A stretch of 13,960 nt of DNA. It comes from CAZPDM01 sp964585305 (GTDB taxonomy: Bacteria > Planctomycetota > Uabimicrobiia > Uabimicrobiales > JABWCH01). Below are positions 7,276 to 13,792 of this stretch, piece by piece. The stretch covers positions 1 through 13,960 of the forward strand of contig CAZPDM010000099.1 of assembly GCA_964585305.1 (NCBI GenBank). Reading direction: 5' to 3'. Below the pieces are notes generated by a model. That model searched no databases. It worked only from the letters and a program-made list of their open reading frames with translations, and had not been told where the DNA came from. The first letter of the stretch is position 1. Each line of letters starts with the position of its first letter. Made by a program: the position numbers and the translations under genes.

Positions 7276-8931
7276 ATGAATTATGTTTTAACTGGTCGCA
7301 CAGGATCAGGGTTATCTTCTGCGAAACGTGTATTTGAACGCAATGGATTTTTAATTACTTATCCACATTTATCCAATTTTCAACAAGACAGTTATATCAC
7401 CACCCAAAATCATCTACTTGTTATTGATGTGAATACCGCAATTACTGATAATCAGACTGAACAACAATTGGTGCAGTACTATCAAGATTTTTATGCTGCG
7501 CTAAAAGGAAAGTTTAAAATTATTTTACTAGATGCTGATGAAAGTGTTTTATTTCGTCGTCAACAAAAAGATCAACTACCTCCCATATATTCTAAATTAT
7601 TTAATATTCCATGGATGAAGGCTTTTAGCATGGAAAAAAAAGCCTTGGCTCCATTTTATGAAAATGCTGATTTTGTTTTTAATACTAGCCAAAGCTCTTC
7701 TCAAGAACTGGGACAAGCAATTGATCTTTTCTTAAATCTTCACATTGAGCGTAAAATAGATGTGGCTTTTTATAATAAACTGTTATCTTCTTTATATTAT
7801 GAAGATTTTTGGGGAAATATTGGCTCTCGAATGAGCATTTTTCGTGAAATTTCTGCCCAACCACAGATTGTTGAAAAATTTTTATCTACCTTTGAAACAA
7901 AAATACAATCGCCTCTGCAATCTCCTGAAATTCTTGAGCGTTATCGCAATGCTAAGAAAATAGTTATTACAGGTATGGGTTCTTCTTTTTATGCAGGAAA
8001 AGCAGTTAAAGATATTTTACAAAAATGCTACAATCTTAGCTTACCATTGGATTGCATTCCTCTTTCTGAATTGACATTTGGAAATTTGCAAAATGTTTTG
8101 GTAATCATCAATTCTAATAGTGGCGAGACAGGAGAAATTAAAGAATGCTTCCGACGCAATTTATTTGCTGAAACTGTTGGGCTTATTGGTATCACAAATT
8201 ATCCTGAATCTTTTCTCGGTAAAAAATGCCTAGAAAATGGAAATTTATTATTTCATCTAGATGTGCTAAAAGAAGAAAGTATTCCAGCAACTGTTAGTGT
8301 TTCTGCGAACCTTCTTATTTTAAGTGGGATTGTAACAAATCTGCAAAAGATTCAACAACCTCAAAGTCATATTGTAGAAAATTTCCTCCAAAATTTACAA
8401 CCATTGCCACAGTTTTTAAAAAGTTTGCTTTCCCAGGGTATGATGAACCAAATCTTTTCATGGACAAGCAAAATGGCAAATAATTTTAAAATAGGAACAG
8501 GTTTTGTTGTAGGATGTGGCGCAATTACGTCGATTTTATCAGAAGTGGCTCTTAAAGGAATTGAATTGGCCAGATTACATCTTTCTCCATTGGAACATTC
8601 TTTTGCACATGGCCCGCTTAATACACAAACCTTAGAAGGTGCTATTTACTTGCAAGATACTTTGACTTCTAAAGAAGTTGTGATTAAGCATATCGAAAAA
8701 CTGATTCAACATTGCCCTGTTTTTGCTGTTGGTCCTTATTGGGATTTAGATCTGCCTAATTTGCATACTTTTTCTTGCATGGCTGCTAATCCTACACTCA
8801 ATATTTTTGGGCAGCTAATGATTATGCAACTTGCATACGCTGTTTTTGGATTGATTAAAGGTGTTAGTGTCCATGAAATCTGTCAGCCATCTATGTTACA
8901 AAAGGTTGTTCTATCAAGCCCAATTTCGTAG
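7276..8931 (+). CDS. RapZ-like N-terminal domain fused to a GlmS-type double-SIS isomerase domain
   Basis: 551 residues; ATG 7276 with AAGGA (7265-7269) six bases upstream. Residues 1-157 align by motif with the RapZ/YvcJ N-terminal domain: GRTGSGLSS (7-15) for GRSGSGKS, IDVN (50-53) for IDVRN, LLDADESVLFRR (84-95) for LDADRNTLIRR, and NTSQSSSQEL (136-145) for DTSEMSVHEL. The P-loop lysine is Leu13. Residues from about 183 resemble the GlmS isomerase half: MSIFREISAQP, SIS-1 GMGSS (233-237) and NSNSGET (279-285), IPATVS (336-341), SIS-2 from about G413. Counterparts of the E. coli GlmS isomerase residues E488, H504 and K603 appear as E430, H445 (in AHGPL) and K543. The N-terminal Cys glutaminase domain of GlmS is absent, so glutamine-dependent GlcN-6-P synthesis is unlikely. 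Ammonia-dependent isomerase/deaminase activity or a sugar-phosphate sensor are both possible. murF lies 48 nt upstream and disA downstream. Confidence 0.8.
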   Translation: MNYVLTGRTGSGLSSAKRVFERNGFLITYPHLSNFQQDSYITTQNHLLVIDVNTAITDNQTEQQLVQYYQDFYAALKGKFKIILLDADESVLFRRQQKDQLPPIYSKLFNIPWMKAFSMEKKALAPFYENADFVFNTSQSSSQELGQAIDLFLNLHIERKIDVAFYNKLLSSLYYEDFWGNIGSRMSIFREISAQPQIVEKFLSTFETKIQSPLQSPEILERYRNAKKIVITGMGSSFYAGKAVKDILQKCYNLSLPLDCIPLSELTFGNLQNVLVIINSNSGETGEIKECFRRNLFAETVGLIGITNYPESFLGKKCLENGNLLFHLDVLKEESIPATVSVSANLLILSGIVTNLQKIQQPQSHIVENFLQNLQPLPQFLKSLLSQGMMNQIFSWTSKMANNFKIGTGFVVGCGAITSILSEVALKGIELARLHLSPLEHSFAHGPLNTQTLEGAIYLQDTLTSKEVVIKHIEKLIQHCPVFAVGPYWDLDLPNLHTFSCMAANPTLNIFGQLMIMQLAYAVFGLIKGVSVHEICQPSMLQKVVLSSPIS

Positions 8932-8998
8932 TTAATTTTTGATAAAAAAAATAGTTTTTTTAGAAATTTGTATATATTTTTAACATTTTGTAAAGAAA

Positions 8999-9014
8999 AT
9001 ACTTATAAAAGTAT
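8999..9014. repeat. Small inverted repeat upstream of disA
   Basis: ATACTT (8999-9004) and AAGTAT (9009-9014) flank ATAA. It lies in the 238-nt AT-rich stretch between the SIS gene and disA, 56 nt upstream of the disA -35 box. It has no U-tract. It could be an operator or chance in AT-rich DNA. Confidence 0.25.
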
Positions 9015-9069
9015 ATTATTCTTGATGAGGATAGCAGAGTATATTTTTTTATAGAAGAAATATTTTTTC

Positions 9070-9099
9070 TTGTTATTGCTTAAAAAAATGTGCTAAAAT
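9070..9099 (+). promoter_or_regulatory. disA promoter with extended -10
   Basis: TTGTTA (9070-9075), 18 nt, TAAAAT (9094-9099), with TGC (9091-9093) forming an extended -10. The predicted start near 9106 gives a leader of about 64 nt. The SIS gene has no strong terminator, so disA may also receive read-through. Confidence 0.5.
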
Positions 9100-9169
9100 C
9101 AAGTAAATGGCCATTTTGTATATGGCAAAGTAAACAAAGTCAACCTAAAGCTATTGGCAGAATGATATT

Positions 9170-10234
9170 TTGCCGATCGTAGGAGATTATACTCTGTTAT
9201 CTAAAATTAAGTTACTTGCACCTGGCACTAAATTGCGAAAAGCCTTGGATGATATTTTAAAAGCTAAATTTGGTGCCTTAATATTATTTGCTGACGAAAT
9301 TGAAAAGCATGAAAGTATACTCCAGGGCGGTTTTAGATTTGATATTATTTTTTCTCCTGAAAAACTTTATGAACTTGCTAAAATGGATGGTGCAATCATT
9401 CTCGATCAGGAAGGCACAAAAATTTTAGGAGCAAATATTCATTTAGTTCCTGATTCTTCAATTCCCACTTCTGAAACTGGAACAAGACACCGTACCGCAG
9501 AACGTGTTGCTCGTCAGAGTGAATGCATGGTAATTGCTGTTTCCCATCGCCGTAATATTATTACTTTGTATTATAAGACTAATAAATATTTGCTTAATGA
9601 TACTAGTTTTTTAATGCCCCGTGTAAGCCAAGCATTGAATACTTTGGATAAATATCGCCAAAATTTTGATAAATTTATCAATCAAATAGATATAGAAGGT
9701 GTTAGCAGCCAACCACAACTTCGTAACATTGTTACAATATTGACTAAGGGCGTGGAGATTTTAAAAATTCGAGAACAAATTGATCCCTATTTGATTGAAT
9801 TAGGTGTAGAAGGTAAACTTGCTAAAATGCAATTAGAGGAAATCCTTTGGGATATGGAATCTATTTTGCTTATGTTTATTATGGATTATTGCGATCATGA
9901 GATTACAGAAGAAGAAAGTAAAAATATTCTTACTTCTTTGCGAAATCTTAAAGAACTGTCCCCATTGTTAGTTGCAAGAGGGTTAGGATATGATTTAACA
10001 AATACTTCACAGTTAGATGAAATGACCCTTCCTGCAAAAGGCTATCGTATTTTAGTAACATTTGCTAGAATTCCTATCAGTGTTGCGAATAATGTTGTAA
10101 GCACATTTAAAAATATATGTCAAATTAGTGCCGCCAATATCGAAGCTCTTAAAGTTGTCGAAGGCATTGGTCATAAACGAGCTTTAGCTATTCTTGACAC
10201 AATTGAAAGTTTTTCTCAAAGACGGCATACTTAA
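9170..10234 (+). CDS. disA: Diadenylate cyclase DisA (c-di-AMP synthase, DNA-integrity scanning protein)
   Basis: 354 residues against about 360 for Bacillus subtilis DisA. It condenses two ATP into c-di-AMP. In studied species the octamer scans DNA and stops synthesis at branched structures. The DAC domain shows ELAKMDGAIILD (68-79, DGA 73-75) and TGTRHRTAERVA (103-114, RHR 106-108), both needed for catalysis, then VIAVSHRRNIITLYY (121-135). A helical linker follows, and the C-terminus is helix-hairpin-helix, with VVEGIGHKRALAIL at about 329-342. The start is TTG 9170: the frame closes at a TAA (9146-9148) and the only other upstream option is ATT 9167. The first conserved motif (LLAPGT, 15-20) sits where expected for this start. 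The ribosome-binding site is poor (GGCAG 9156-9160). The gene has its own promoter and ends before a strong terminator. Confidence 0.96.
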   Translation: MPIVGDYTLLSKIKLLAPGTKLRKALDDILKAKFGALILFADEIEKHESILQGGFRFDIIFSPEKLYELAKMDGAIILDQEGTKILGANIHLVPDSSIPTSETGTRHRTAERVARQSECMVIAVSHRRNIITLYYKTNKYLLNDTSFLMPRVSQALNTLDKYRQNFDKFINQIDIEGVSSQPQLRNIVTILTKGVEILKIREQIDPYLIELGVEGKLAKMQLEEILWDMESILLMFIMDYCDHEITEEESKNILTSLRNLKELSPLLVARGLGYDLTNTSQLDEMTLPAKGYRILVTFARIPISVANNVVSTFKNICQISAANIEALKVVEGIGHKRALAILDTIESFSQRRHT

Positions 10235-10260
10235 TTTCTTTATCTAAAAGTAGAAGAATC

Positions 10261-10277
10261 CGCTGAAGTGTTCAGCG
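10261..10277. terminator. Hairpin after disA
   Basis: CGCTGA (10261-10266) and TCAGCG (10272-10277) flank AGTGT, 26 nt after the disA stop. No T-run follows on the plus strand. On the minus strand it is preceded by a T-rich stretch. It probably adds to, or protects the 3' end generated by, the larger terminator at 10289-10336. Confidence 0.4.
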
Positions 10278-10288
10278 AAAATATATAA

Positions 10289-10336
10289 AAAAAAATTTCC
10301 ACTAGAAATTTTGATATTTCTAGTGGAAATTTTTTT
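10289..10336. terminator. Bidirectional intrinsic terminator between disA and the PEP-CTERM gene
   Basis: A perfect 21-bp stem: 10289-10309 pairs with 10316-10336 around the loop TTTGAT. Its core is CCACTAGAAAT/ATTTCTAGTGG. The outer part is A-run/T-run, giving a U-tract in both directions. It lies between convergent genes ending at 10234 (plus) and 10344 (minus), exactly where a shared terminator is expected. Confidence 0.9.
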
Positions 10337-10343
10337 GTTGAAA

Positions 10344-11024
10344 TTATTTTCTTTTTTTTATTAACCATGCAAAAAGAAATAACGCAATACAACATAAAGA
10401 ATTTGGTTCTGGAACTACCATATCAACAGTTGATATATCCATGCGGAAAGAAAGCCCTCCGGAGTCTGTCGGAGAAAGATTTCGTACCGCAAGAACAATT
10501 GTGTTTGTTCCGATAACCCAATTGCTTGAGCTGAAGGTTCCAGCAGTAGAGTCAAACGATTGTCCACCTAAGTAGCCATTTGTAATAGCTCCACTACTAC
10601 CAATGAGCAAACGATGCGGATTGCCATCGCTAAAATTATCTCCAGTTAATGAACCTTCAAGGGCAACAAATTTACCATTGATAAAAATATGAACATCATT
10701 ATCTACTGCAACTCTTATATCAGCAATAATAGATGAAAATGATGTCAAATTAAAACTGGCTTGATAGAAACGTATTCCATTTGCAGAAAAAAGATTTGTT
10801 GCTCCAGATATTCCATCTACATGTGTGCCGCCTGCTGTTGGAGTTATTGTATATGTACTTGCATTTGGCAGACTGGAAACGCCTGACCAGGGAACATTAT
10901 TATCTACAAGTACCGTTGAACTTTGCAGCCATTGTGTAGTATTGGAAACCAGTGTAATGCTGGCAGCAAAAGCAAATTGAATCGAAAATATAAAAGAAAT
11001 AATAAGAATGAGGATATGTTTCAT
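10344..11024 (-). CDS. PEP-CTERM sorting domain protein, secreted beta-sandwich
   Basis: 226 residues from the ATG at 11024. An in-frame GTG at 11045 would add seven residues but overlaps the AGGAGG itself, and the shorter form begins with a clean signal peptide: MKH, hydrophobic core, cleavage after FAFA. The mature part looks all-beta, with DNDVHIFING and a GGLSFRMDI end, reminiscent of galactose-binding-like jelly rolls. The C-terminus is a textbook PEP-CTERM: VPEP (204-207), a hydrophobic span, then KKRK. In known systems this tail directs export and cleavage by an exosortase and surface or matrix deposition. No exosortase lies in the window. It has its own promoter (11073-11100) and a hairpin-spaced ribosome-binding site. 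The binding target is unknown. Confidence 0.88.
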   Translation of the reverse strand: MKHILILIISFIFSIQFAFAASITLVSNTTQWLQSSTVLVDNNVPWSGVSSLPNASTYTITPTAGGTHVDGISGATNLFSANGIRFYQASFNLTSFSSIIADIRVAVDNDVHIFINGKFVALEGSLTGDNFSDGNPHRLLIGSSGAITNGYLGGQSFDSTAGTFSSSNWVIGTNTIVLAVRNLSPTDSGGLSFRMDISTVDMVVPEPNSLCCIALFLFAWLIKKRK

Positions 11025-11030
11025 AATTTT

Positions 11031-11050
11031 TGTGGAAAACCACACCTCCT
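11031..11050 (-). promoter_or_regulatory. Perfect Shine-Dalgarno separated from the AUG by a hairpin (PEP-CTERM gene)
   Basis: On the minus strand AGGAGG (11050-11045) lies 20 nt from the ATG at 11024, too far for normal initiation. The bases between begin with TGTGG-tttt-CCACA (11044-11031), a perfect 5-bp stem with a 4-nt loop that abuts the Shine-Dalgarno. Folding it leaves six nucleotides to the AUG, an optimal spacing. Confidence 0.55.
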
Positions 11051-11072
11051 TTTACAAAAAATATCTAATTCC

Positions 11073-11100
11073 ATTTTACTATTTTTTTAGAGAATAGCAA
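11073..11100 (-). promoter_or_regulatory. Promoter of the PEP-CTERM gene
   Basis: Read on the minus strand: TTGCTA (11100-11095), 16 nt, TAAAAT (11078-11073). The predicted start is near 11066, giving a leader of about 42 nt that contains the hairpin-spaced Shine-Dalgarno. Confidence 0.45.
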
Positions 11101-11120
11101 ATGTTTTTTAATTTAATTTC

Positions 11121-11846
11121 TTATTTCCATCCGCTGCTACGACGCCAAATTCTATATTTAAAAGTTACCCACCAGGAATATGAATGCAGCGGTAAATCTT
11201 CTACGATAATATCATTTTGGGTTTGATTTTTTAGTTTTACTTGAAAAAGGCCATTCCATGTTTCCATGACAAAAACAATTGATTTTGCATAATAATCGGC
11301 TTGGAAAATTGTTACATGCGATGGATTATCTTGATAATATTTAGTAAAATTGCCATTTTCTTTTCGAATCATTTCAACAACAAGATGTTTCACTTTGATT
11401 TTCTCTACTTTTCCTTCTTCAAATCTTATTGCATCTACAAAGCCTGATGACAAATCTATCATATATTCTATGTATTCTATATCTCTCATCGAGCCATAAT
11501 ATAAAATTCTGAAAATCTTATATATAAAGTCTATGATAGCATTTGGATGTTCTTCATTTTCTCTTATAATTCGGTAGGAAAGAATGAGCTTATTTTCTTT
11601 TAAGTACGGGTAATAAAAAATTTCTGTTGGGGGGAATCTAAGATTTTTGCTATATGCGATAGAAGGCTGAAGTTTTTTTGCAATTTCTGAAATTTTTATT
11701 GACAAGGAATCGTTTGCTGAAACAGTGTATTTTAAAAAATTGTTCGTTTGTATGATCGCAAGAATATGCTCTAAAGCTAACATTAAAAGTATTATGATGG
11801 CAACTATCAGCATTATTTTTTTTCGTTTGTTTTTACTATTTTTCAT
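11121..11846 (-). CDS. Hypothetical membrane-anchored protein
   Basis: 241 residues that I do not recognise. The first ten residues are strongly basic (KNSKNKRKK) and a single hydrophobic helix spans about 11-31, so it is probably an N-terminally anchored protein with the rest outside the membrane. The remainder is mixed alpha/beta, rich in Ile, Tyr and Lys, without cysteine motifs, a lipobox or evident catalytic signature. It ends with an aromatic/basic stretch (WWVTFKYRIWRRSSGWK). There is no Shine-Dalgarno before the ATG at 11846; a TATACAAT sequence (11858-11851) lies only 4 nt upstream, so a very short leader is possible. The PEP-CTERM gene starts 96 nt downstream on the same strand but has its own promoter, so the two need not be functionally linked. 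Length and codon use argue for a real gene. Confidence 0.7.
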   Translation of the reverse strand: MKNSKNKRKKIMLIVAIIILLMLALEHILAIIQTNNFLKYTVSANDSLSIKISEIAKKLQPSIAYSKNLRFPPTEIFYYPYLKENKLILSYRIIRENEEHPNAIIDFIYKIFRILYYGSMRDIEYIEYMIDLSSGFVDAIRFEEGKVEKIKVKHLVVEMIRKENGNFTKYYQDNPSHVTIFQADYYAKSIVFVMETWNGLFQVKLKNQTQNDIIVEDLPLHSYSWWVTFKYRIWRRSSGWK

Positions 11847-11880
11847 AAAAATTGTATAAAATTTCTGTCTTTTTAGATTC

Positions 11881-11909
11881 TTGACAAATTCAATAGAAAT
11901 AGATAAACT
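11881..11909 (+). promoter_or_regulatory. Promoter of the rodA/ftsW-type gene
   Basis: A perfect TTGACA (11881-11886), 17 nt, TAAACT (11904-11909). Transcription would begin near 11916, about 34 nt before the TTG start. It stands between divergent genes. Confidence 0.6.
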
Positions 11910-11949
11910 TGCTCTACATAAACTAAAAATATCAAAATTGGGATAATCT

Positions 11950-13140
11950 TTGGAAAAAAAACTAACCTATATGGTTGGAAACGAGAAAAGTCTTATGCTT
12001 ACTTATGCAAATATTCGAACTAAGTTTAGTTGGAAAGAAGCCTTTTTAGGGTGGGGTGGTGTTATGCTCATCTTAGCAGGGATTCTTTTATGTATTGGTT
12101 TAATGGGAATTTATAGTGCTTCTTATAATTATAAGACTCAGACGTATAACACCTTTATTTATAAACAAATGGTTTTTGCTGTAATTTCTATTGTTCCATT
12201 TGTCTTTGTTCTTTTAGTTGATTATACTTGGCTTGTTAAAAAAGCATATTGGATTTATGCTGGCGGCCTTCTATTATTATTTGCAACAGCTTTGTTTGGT
12301 ACAGTACGGAATGATTCAAAACGTTGGCTTAATTTGGGAATTGTGATGCTTCAAACAGCAGAAGTAATGAAATTAGCAATACTCCCTATTTTAGCAAGAA
12401 TACTTACACAAGAACGGACAAATTCATTTTGGGATTTGATGGCTCCCTTACTTTTAATTGTCGCACCAATGCTTTTAATTATGAAACAACCTGATTTAGG
12501 GACTTCTCTAGTCTTTGTTCCTATTGTGTTTGTTATGTCTTTTGTTGCAGGTGTTAAAGTAAAGTATCATTTTATGGTGATTGTCTGTATGCTTATGTTA
12601 GCATTTTTTTCTTTTTTCTATCTTTTGCACGACTATCAACGCAATCGAGTGTTAATGTTCCTAAGACAAGGTTCTATGAGTCAGGAAGAAAAGCAAGGAA
12701 CAGGTTATCATCTTTATCAGGCTAAGATTGCATTTGGTAATGGTGGATTTTGGGGAATGGGATGGCAAAAAGGCACTCAAAATCGCTTTAAATATTTGCC
12801 TGAAAACCATACAGATTTTATTTTTGGGGTTATTGGCGAAGAATTTGGTTTTGTTGGTACAACAGGTTTATTACTGATCTACCTTTGTCTTTTTGTTGTT
12901 ATGCTAAAGATTTCTCTAAATGTTTTAACTCCCATTGGGCAACTGATGGCTGTAGGTGCAACTACTATTTTGATTACGCATACAATTATTAACATTTCTA
13001 TGACTATTGGTCTCATGCCTGTTGTAGGAATTCCATTGCCTTTTGTTTCTTATGGTGGTTCGGCACTTATGTTTAATTTTATTGAAATAGCTCTTGTATT
13101 TTCAATCTCTGGGAGAACTATTGATTCAAATGATTCTTAA
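11950..13140 (+). CDS. Peptidoglycan glycosyltransferase RodA/FtsW (SEDS family)
   Basis: 396 residues with about ten hydrophobic membrane spans. SEDS proteins polymerise lipid II into glycan strands, RodA in the elongation complex and FtsW at the septum, each with a class B penicillin-binding protein. Visible SEDS motifs are KQPDLGTSL (179-187), PENHTDFIFGVIGEEFGF (about 284-301, where D289 matches the essential Asp) and PLPFVSYGGSA (about 362-372). The short tail and the HTDFIF/IGEE wording fit RodA somewhat better than FtsW, but this needs a tree. The usual QPSE motif after RWLNLG is QTAE (135-138). The start is TTG 11950 with GGGA (11940-11943) six bases upstream; ATG 11971 is the alternative but has no ribosome-binding site. 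The last codons overlap the convergent rsmD. Confidence 0.93.
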   Translation: MEKKLTYMVGNEKSLMLTYANIRTKFSWKEAFLGWGGVMLILAGILLCIGLMGIYSASYNYKTQTYNTFIYKQMVFAVISIVPFVFVLLVDYTWLVKKAYWIYAGGLLLLFATALFGTVRNDSKRWLNLGIVMLQTAEVMKLAILPILARILTQERTNSFWDLMAPLLLIVAPMLLIMKQPDLGTSLVFVPIVFVMSFVAGVKVKYHFMVIVCMLMLAFFSFFYLLHDYQRNRVLMFLRQGSMSQEEKQGTGYHLYQAKIAFGNGGFWGMGWQKGTQNRFKYLPENHTDFIFGVIGEEFGFVGTTGLLLIYLCLFVVMLKISLNVLTPIGQLMAVGATTILITHTIINISMTIGLMPVVGIPLPFVSYGGSALMFNFIEIALVFSISGRTIDSNDS

Positions 13141-13724
13141 AGATTTTGTTCGGATTTTCTTTTTATAAATAAGAGTTCTGTTGTTCCATAGTCTCGTTTA
13201 TCTGCCACATATAATTCAGCAGGCAAAGGCATTCCTGCTAAAGCATTTCTTCGATAGTGAGTAACAATCCAAGCATTTTGGGCAGTAAGATTCACTACAA
13301 TTTTATTTAAGTATTCTAATATTTCTCTACGAGTAATAGGATTGTCAAAGTAATGATACGGAGGATCAAAGAAGATAAGATCAAATTTTATATTTGATAA
13401 AGTAGGAATAATTCGAAAGGCATCTGCTTTAAATAAATTTACTCGTTCTTTGAAACGGCATTTTTCTACATTTTTTTGTAATATTGCAAATGTTTCCGAA
13501 GATTTTTCTACAAAGTAGCCTTGTTTTGTTCCTCTGGATAATGCCTCTAATCCTAATGCTCCTGTCCCAGCAAAAAGATCGAGTACAACTTCACATTGAG
13601 AAATATCTTGTGATAAAATATTAAATAGTGCTTCTCTGGCTTTTGCCAGCATAGGTCGTGTTGTTTCTTTTCCTTTGGGACTAAGCAACGCTACACCACG
13701 TGCTGTTCCTGCAATAATTCTCAT
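13137..13724 (-). CDS. rsmD: 16S rRNA (guanine(966)-N(2))-methyltransferase RsmD
   Basis: 195 residues, typical for RsmD. The enzyme methylates G966 of 16S rRNA with SAM, late in 30S assembly. The N-terminus MRIIAGTARG and TTRPMLAKAREALFNIL (21-37) is the family signature. Motif I is LDLFAGTGALGLEAL (48-62), the acidic end of strand 2 is E73, and motif IV is DPPY (120-123), which positions the target amino group. The C-terminal DYGTTELLFI ending is also usual. The ATG at 13724 gives the exact family N-terminus; the upstream GAGAGAAG is a weak ribosome-binding site. A candidate TACAAT box (13756-13751) sits within the inverted repeat at 13749-13771. The gene runs tail-to-tail into the rodA-type gene, their stops sharing TTAA (13137-13140). 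Confidence 0.96.
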   Translation of the reverse strand: MRIIAGTARGVALLSPKGKETTRPMLAKAREALFNILSQDISQCEVVLDLFAGTGALGLEALSRGTKQGYFVEKSSETFAILQKNVEKCRFKERVNLFKADAFRIIPTLSNIKFDLIFFDPPYHYFDNPITRREILEYLNKIVVNLTAQNAWIVTHYRRNALAGMPLPAELYVADKRDYGTTELLFIKRKSEQNL

Positions 13725-13748
13725 AAAATCTATACTTCTCTCTATATT

Positions 13749-13771
13749 CGATTGTAATGAAATTTCAATCG
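13749..13771. repeat. Inverted repeat upstream of rsmD
   Basis: CGATTG (13749-13754) pairs with CAATCG (13766-13771) around an 11-nt loop that holds part of a TGAAATTTCA palindrome (13758-13767, overlapping the right arm). It overlaps a TACAAT -10-like box for rsmD (minus, 13756-13751). No U-tract follows on the minus strand, so an operator is as likely as a terminator of the upstream receiver gene. Confidence 0.3.
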
Positions 13772-13792
13772 AGTTAATAAATTTGAAATAAA

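Noticed and set aside
7276..8931. Full-length GlmS (glutamine--fructose-6-phosphate aminotransferase)
   Set aside because: The N-terminal Cys-dependent glutaminase domain is missing; residues 1-157 carry RapZ-like motifs instead.
8932..9069. Extra small gene in the AT-rich stretch between the SIS gene and disA
   Set aside because: All frames are short and lack a ribosome-binding site; the stretch holds only a small inverted repeat (8999-9014) ahead of the disA promoter.
9100..9169. ydaO-type c-di-AMP riboswitch before disA
   Set aside because: The predicted leader is about 64 nt, too short for that class, and I see none of its conserved elements; only small competing hairpins.
11025..11045. 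GTG start of the PEP-CTERM gene at 11045
   Set aside because: The codon overlaps the AGGAGG itself and would put seven extra residues before a signal peptide that is complete from the ATG at 11024.
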